Origin: Desulfuromusa sp.
Lineage (GTDB): Bacteria > Desulfobacterota > Desulfuromonadia > Desulfuromonadales > Geopsychrobacteraceae
Reading direction: 5' to 3'
Assembly: GCA_023145655.1 (NCBI GenBank)
Contig: JAGLDI010000096.1
Location: 1 to 9,461 of the forward strand
DNA length: 9,461 nucleotides
The notes beneath the pieces are model-generated. The model was not told where the DNA came from and made no database searches. It was given only the letters and a program-made list of their open reading frames with translations. Positions 6,930-9,461 of the stretch are shown here, in pieces. Every line of letters begins with the position of its first letter. Within the stretch, counting starts at the first letter, position 1. A program made the position numbers and the translations under genes.

Positions 6930-9101
6930 GTGCCGAATAAAGGTTCTGAACCTACTGTCATTGCAGAGAAAACCAAGCAATCATCTATTCTGATAGTTGA
7001 TGATCAGTTGTCTTTATTGCACAGTTTACAGGCACTGTTAGAAATTAATGGCTATCGGGTTGCCCTCGCAACGGGGGGCCGTGAGGCGATTAAAAAACTG
7101 CAAAATGGCAATTATCAACTGCTGCTGCTGGATTTGCAGATGCCGGGGATTGACGGTCTTGAGGTTCTTGAGTTTGTTCGCAAAGAAAAACTTGATCTAG
7201 AAACTATTGTCGTCAGCGGTGACACCTCTTTTATCTCCATAAAAGATGCTATGCGACTTGGCGCTTACGATTTTATCCGCAAGCCGTACAATTCTGAAGA
7301 ACTACTGGCAACGGTCAGTCAGGGGATTGAACATTACCGCCAGAAAAGAGAGTTACTACAGGCGGAATCCTCTTTGGGGGAATCGGAACAACTCCATCGG
7401 TTTATTGTCAATAATTCCCCTGATTTTATTTATATGCTCGATAATCAAGGAATTTTTACCTATGTTAACGATATGGTAGAGGAACTTCTTGGTTACAAGA
7501 GAAATGAATTACTTGGGTGCCATTTCTCTTCTATTATTCATCCCCATAACGCTGCCGAAATACATAATTTTTTTAGTGAACATCGCACTGGAAATCGCGC
7601 ACCCCGGAGTATTGAGATCCGGTTATTGGTCAATCAGTCGAACGATCGGGTCGAGGGTCTTGATAACTCAGAATTAATTGTTGAACTGAACGCTATTGGA
7701 ATATATCAGGATAAAGAATTTATCGGGACGTTGGGCAGTGCCAGAGATATTTCGATACGTAAATTTTCTGAGGAAAATATCAGTTATCAGGCCTACCATG
7801 ACTTGTTGACTCAACTACCTAATCGTATCCTGTTTGATGACAGAATGAATCAAGCTCTTGCCCGTGCCGGTCGGAACGGGAAAAAAATTGCGATGCTGTT
7901 TATGGATCTGGATCGCTTTAAACTCATTAATGATACCCTTGGGCACGTGATGGGGGATCTGGTTCTGCAGCAGGTTTCCGGACGGATTCTTGATTGTCTT
8001 CGAGCTGAAGATACTCTGGCCCGCTTCGGTGGTGATGAATTTTGTTTGCTGCTGCCAGATATTTCCAGTAAGGAGAGTGTTGCTGCCGTTGCAGAAAAAA
8101 TCCTTAAAGCGGTACGACAACCATTCCGTATCAATAATCATGAACTTTACTTAAGTCTGAGTTTGGGCGTTGCAATTTATCCGGAGGCTGGAAAGACCGG
8201 AGAGGCTCTGCTGCATAATGCTGATATTGCCATGTACCATATTAAAGAAAACGGCAAGGATGGATATTGTTTTTACACCCATACCATGGGCAACCATTCT
8301 CATTTCCTGCCGGTTGAGCAGGATCTGCACTCTGCATTGGAAAAGGGACAGTTCCAGGTGTTTTTTCAGCCAAAAGTTAATCCTTCCAATCATATGATCG
8401 TTGGGATGGAAGCGCTGTTACGCTGGCAGCATCCGGAACGGGGACTTCTTTACCCCGAGGACTTTATTGCGGCAGCAGAGTCATCAAAACTGATGATTCC
8501 GATCGGTGACTGGATTTTACGGCGGGTTTGTGAGGAAGTTGTGCGCTGGCAAAAGCAGGGGATGTCAGCGGTCAAAGTTTCACTGAATATCTCCCTGGTG
8601 CAACTTAGACAGATTGATTTTGTTGAAAGATTCATCAGGGCATTGCAGGAATTCAACCTTCAGGCTGATCTTTTTGAGATTGAAATCAGTGAGTATGGGT
8701 TGAATAACGGCGAGCAAAATATGGCGAAAAAACTCCGTATACTGAGTGATTACGGAGTTTCTGTGACCATTGATAGTTTTGGCCGAAGTCATTCGTCTCT
8801 CAGTTATTTGCAGAGTTTCCCGGTTAATACTTTGAAGATTGATCGATCCTTTGTTCGTGAAATTGAAGAGGGGAAAAATCAGAACTGTATTGCTAATGGT
8901 ATTGCAATGATGGCAAAAGGTTTAAATTTGAATGTTGTTGGTTCTGGAGTTGAAAATCTCCATCAGCTTGATTATTTACGCAATCTGGGATGCAATGAAG
9001 TTCAGGGTTATCTTTACAGCGAAGCTATCTCAGCTCAAGAGACATTGAACTTGCTGGAAAATCGACCCAGTGAAGGTCCACATTTCAGGTTGCCACACTA
9101 A
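6930..9101 (+). CDS. Response regulator REC-PAS-GGDEF-EAL, probable diguanylate cyclase with degenerate EAL
   Basis: This 723-residue cytoplasmic protein joins four domains. REC (about 18-130) is complete: D24/D25, phosphoacceptor D68 in LLLDLQMPG, S96 and K118. PAS (about 152-275) starts LHRFIVNNSPDFIYMLD. GGDEF (about 283-450) has DLDRFKLINDTLGH, the active site GGDEF at 367-371, and the inhibitory-site motif R358-A-E-D361 exactly five residues upstream, so it should make cyclic di-GMP from two GTP with product inhibition. EAL (about 462-710) keeps E494-A-L, N553, E585, E588, K636 and Q692. However, the usual DDFGTGYSS reads DSFGRSHSS (615-623) and the usual AEGVE reads GSGVE (671-675). Two catalytic acidic residues are therefore Ser616 and Ser672, and phosphodiesterase activity is unlikely. 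The gene follows the kinase gene by 15 bases and starts with GTG behind AAGGAG. The likely mechanism is that phosphorylation of D68 by the kinase switches cyclase output; the EAL may bind ligand or partner instead of cleaving. Confidence 0.93.
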   Translation: MPNKGSEPTVIAEKTKQSSILIVDDQLSLLHSLQALLEINGYRVALATGGREAIKKLQNGNYQLLLLDLQMPGIDGLEVLEFVRKEKLDLETIVVSGDTSFISIKDAMRLGAYDFIRKPYNSEELLATVSQGIEHYRQKRELLQAESSLGESEQLHRFIVNNSPDFIYMLDNQGIFTYVNDMVEELLGYKRNELLGCHFSSIIHPHNAAEIHNFFSEHRTGNRAPRSIEIRLLVNQSNDRVEGLDNSELIVELNAIGIYQDKEFIGTLGSARDISIRKFSEENISYQAYHDLLTQLPNRILFDDRMNQALARAGRNGKKIAMLFMDLDRFKLINDTLGHVMGDLVLQQVSGRILDCLRAEDTLARFGGDEFCLLLPDISSKESVAAVAEKILKAVRQPFRINNHELYLSLSLGVAIYPEAGKTGEALLHNADIAMYHIKENGKDGYCFYTHTMGNHSHFLPVEQDLHSALEKGQFQVFFQPKVNPSNHMIVGMEALLRWQHPERGLLYPEDFIAAAESSKLMIPIGDWILRRVCEEVVRWQKQGMSAVKVSLNISLVQLRQIDFVERFIRALQEFNLQADLFEIEISEYGLNNGEQNMAKKLRILSDYGVSVTIDSFGRSHSSLSYLQSFPVNTLKIDRSFVREIEEGKNQNCIANGIAMMAKGLNLNVVGSGVENLHQLDYLRNLGCNEVQGYLYSEAISAQETLNLLENRPSEGPHFRLPH

Positions 9102-9210
9102 ATCTGGTCTCTCTGGGAAAATAAAAGACGAACAACCCCTCCCTGTGTTATGACGTATACCTGAAGATTAAATTCCCACGATTTTAATTGATAAAGATAG
9201 GAGCCATATG
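9102..9210 (+). other. Intergenic gap before the aminotransferase gene
   Basis: About 110 bases without a gene. I see no terminator-grade hairpin with a T-run after the regulator's stop, and no clear promoter pair. AGGAG at 9199-9203 is the ribosome binding site of the next gene, seven bases before the ATG at 9211 (four before the adjacent ATG at 9208). Confidence 0.6.
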
Positions 9211-9461
9211 ATGGAACAACGTGAGTTTATCGGATTGGAAGATCAATTTGGTGCCCATAATTATAAGCCACTGGATGTTGTTTTGTCCCGGGGTAAAGGG
9301 GTCTGGGTCTGGGATGTCGATGGTCATAGATATCTCGACTGTCTGGCTGCTTATTCGGCAGTGAACCAGGGACACTGCCATCCAAAAATTATGCAGGCGA
9401 TGATTGCCCAGGCAGAAAAACTGACTTTAACATCGCGTGCTTTTCGTAATGATCAGCTTGG
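9211..9461 (+). CDS. rocD: Ornithine aminotransferase, N-terminal part
   Basis: An open frame runs from tandem ATG codons (9208 and 9211) past the end of the window; 83 codons are visible. The residues are those of the start of ornithine-oxo-acid transaminase: [47 protein letters not shown], and [13 protein letters not shown]. This enzyme is a cytoplasmic class III pyridoxal-phosphate aminotransferase that converts L-ornithine and 2-oxoglutarate to glutamate-5-semialdehyde and glutamate, linking arginine and proline metabolism. The PLP-binding lysine lies beyond the window. The ATG at 9211 is preferred because AGGAG is at the better spacing (seven bases). The gene follows the signalling operon by about 110 bases on the same strand, and nothing suggests a functional link. 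N-acetylornithine aminotransferase is a related alternative, but the NQGHCHPKI and SRAFRNDQL segments fit the ornithine enzyme better. Confidence 0.9.
   Translation, partial: MEQREFIGLEDQFGAHNYKPLDVVLSRGKGVWVWDVDGHRYLDCLAAYSAVNQGHCHPKIMQAMIAQAEKLTLTSRAFRNDQL

Noticed and set aside
7815..8141. Minus-strand open frames of about 100 codons opposite the GGDEF domain.
   Set aside because: They are antisense to strongly conserved GGDEF coding sequence and have no supporting signals.

Overview
The window holds four complete and two cut-off protein genes with few gaps and no mobile elements, CRISPR arrays or RNA genes that I can see. The content is a heme gene, a sigma-54 enhancer-binding protein, an HDOD-linked histidine kinase and a cyclic-di-GMP-type response regulator, at moderate G+C (judged by eye). 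This suggests a Gram-negative bacterium, most like the Desulfuromonas/Geobacter/Pelobacter group of Desulfobacterota. That placement rests on gene content and protein style only.

Left part (1-1555, + strand): the end of hemB (porphobilinogen synthase) is followed by a complete single-domain M16 zinc peptidase with an intact HxxEH site. A stem-loop of 11 base pairs lies between them, so they may be only partly co-transcribed. The peptidase converges on the next gene with just 14 bases between the stop codons.

Middle (1570-4401, - strand): a 943-residue sigma-54-dependent activator has three GAF-type sensor domains, a complete AAA+ core with GAFTGA, and an unusual C-terminal helix-turn-helix-like end. 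An in-frame extension of 34 codons upstream is rejected because a good ribosome binding site sits in front of the internal ATG at 4401.

A divergent, AT-rich intergenic region (4402-4844) follows. It contains a TTGACA-N4-TGTCAA palindrome near the activator, candidate sigma-70 elements facing the kinase gene, and some short palindromes and a direct repeat. I found no convincing sigma-54 -24/-12 site or riboswitch there.

Right part (4845-9101, + strand): a two-gene operon with a gap of 15 bases. The first gene encodes a soluble HDOD-GAF-histidine kinase. The second, starting at GTG behind a perfect AAGGAG, encodes a REC-PAS-GGDEF-EAL response regulator. They look like a cognate two-component pair that controls cyclic di-GMP. 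The GGDEF domain and its RxxD inhibitory site are intact. The EAL domain has lost two catalytic acidic residues (DDFG to DSFG, and EGVE to SGVE), so the protein is probably a phosphorylation-controlled diguanylate cyclase with a non-catalytic EAL module. The divergent sigma-54 activator may be functionally linked, but this is inference.

The window ends inside an ornithine aminotransferase gene (from 9211), which looks unrelated to the signalling operon.
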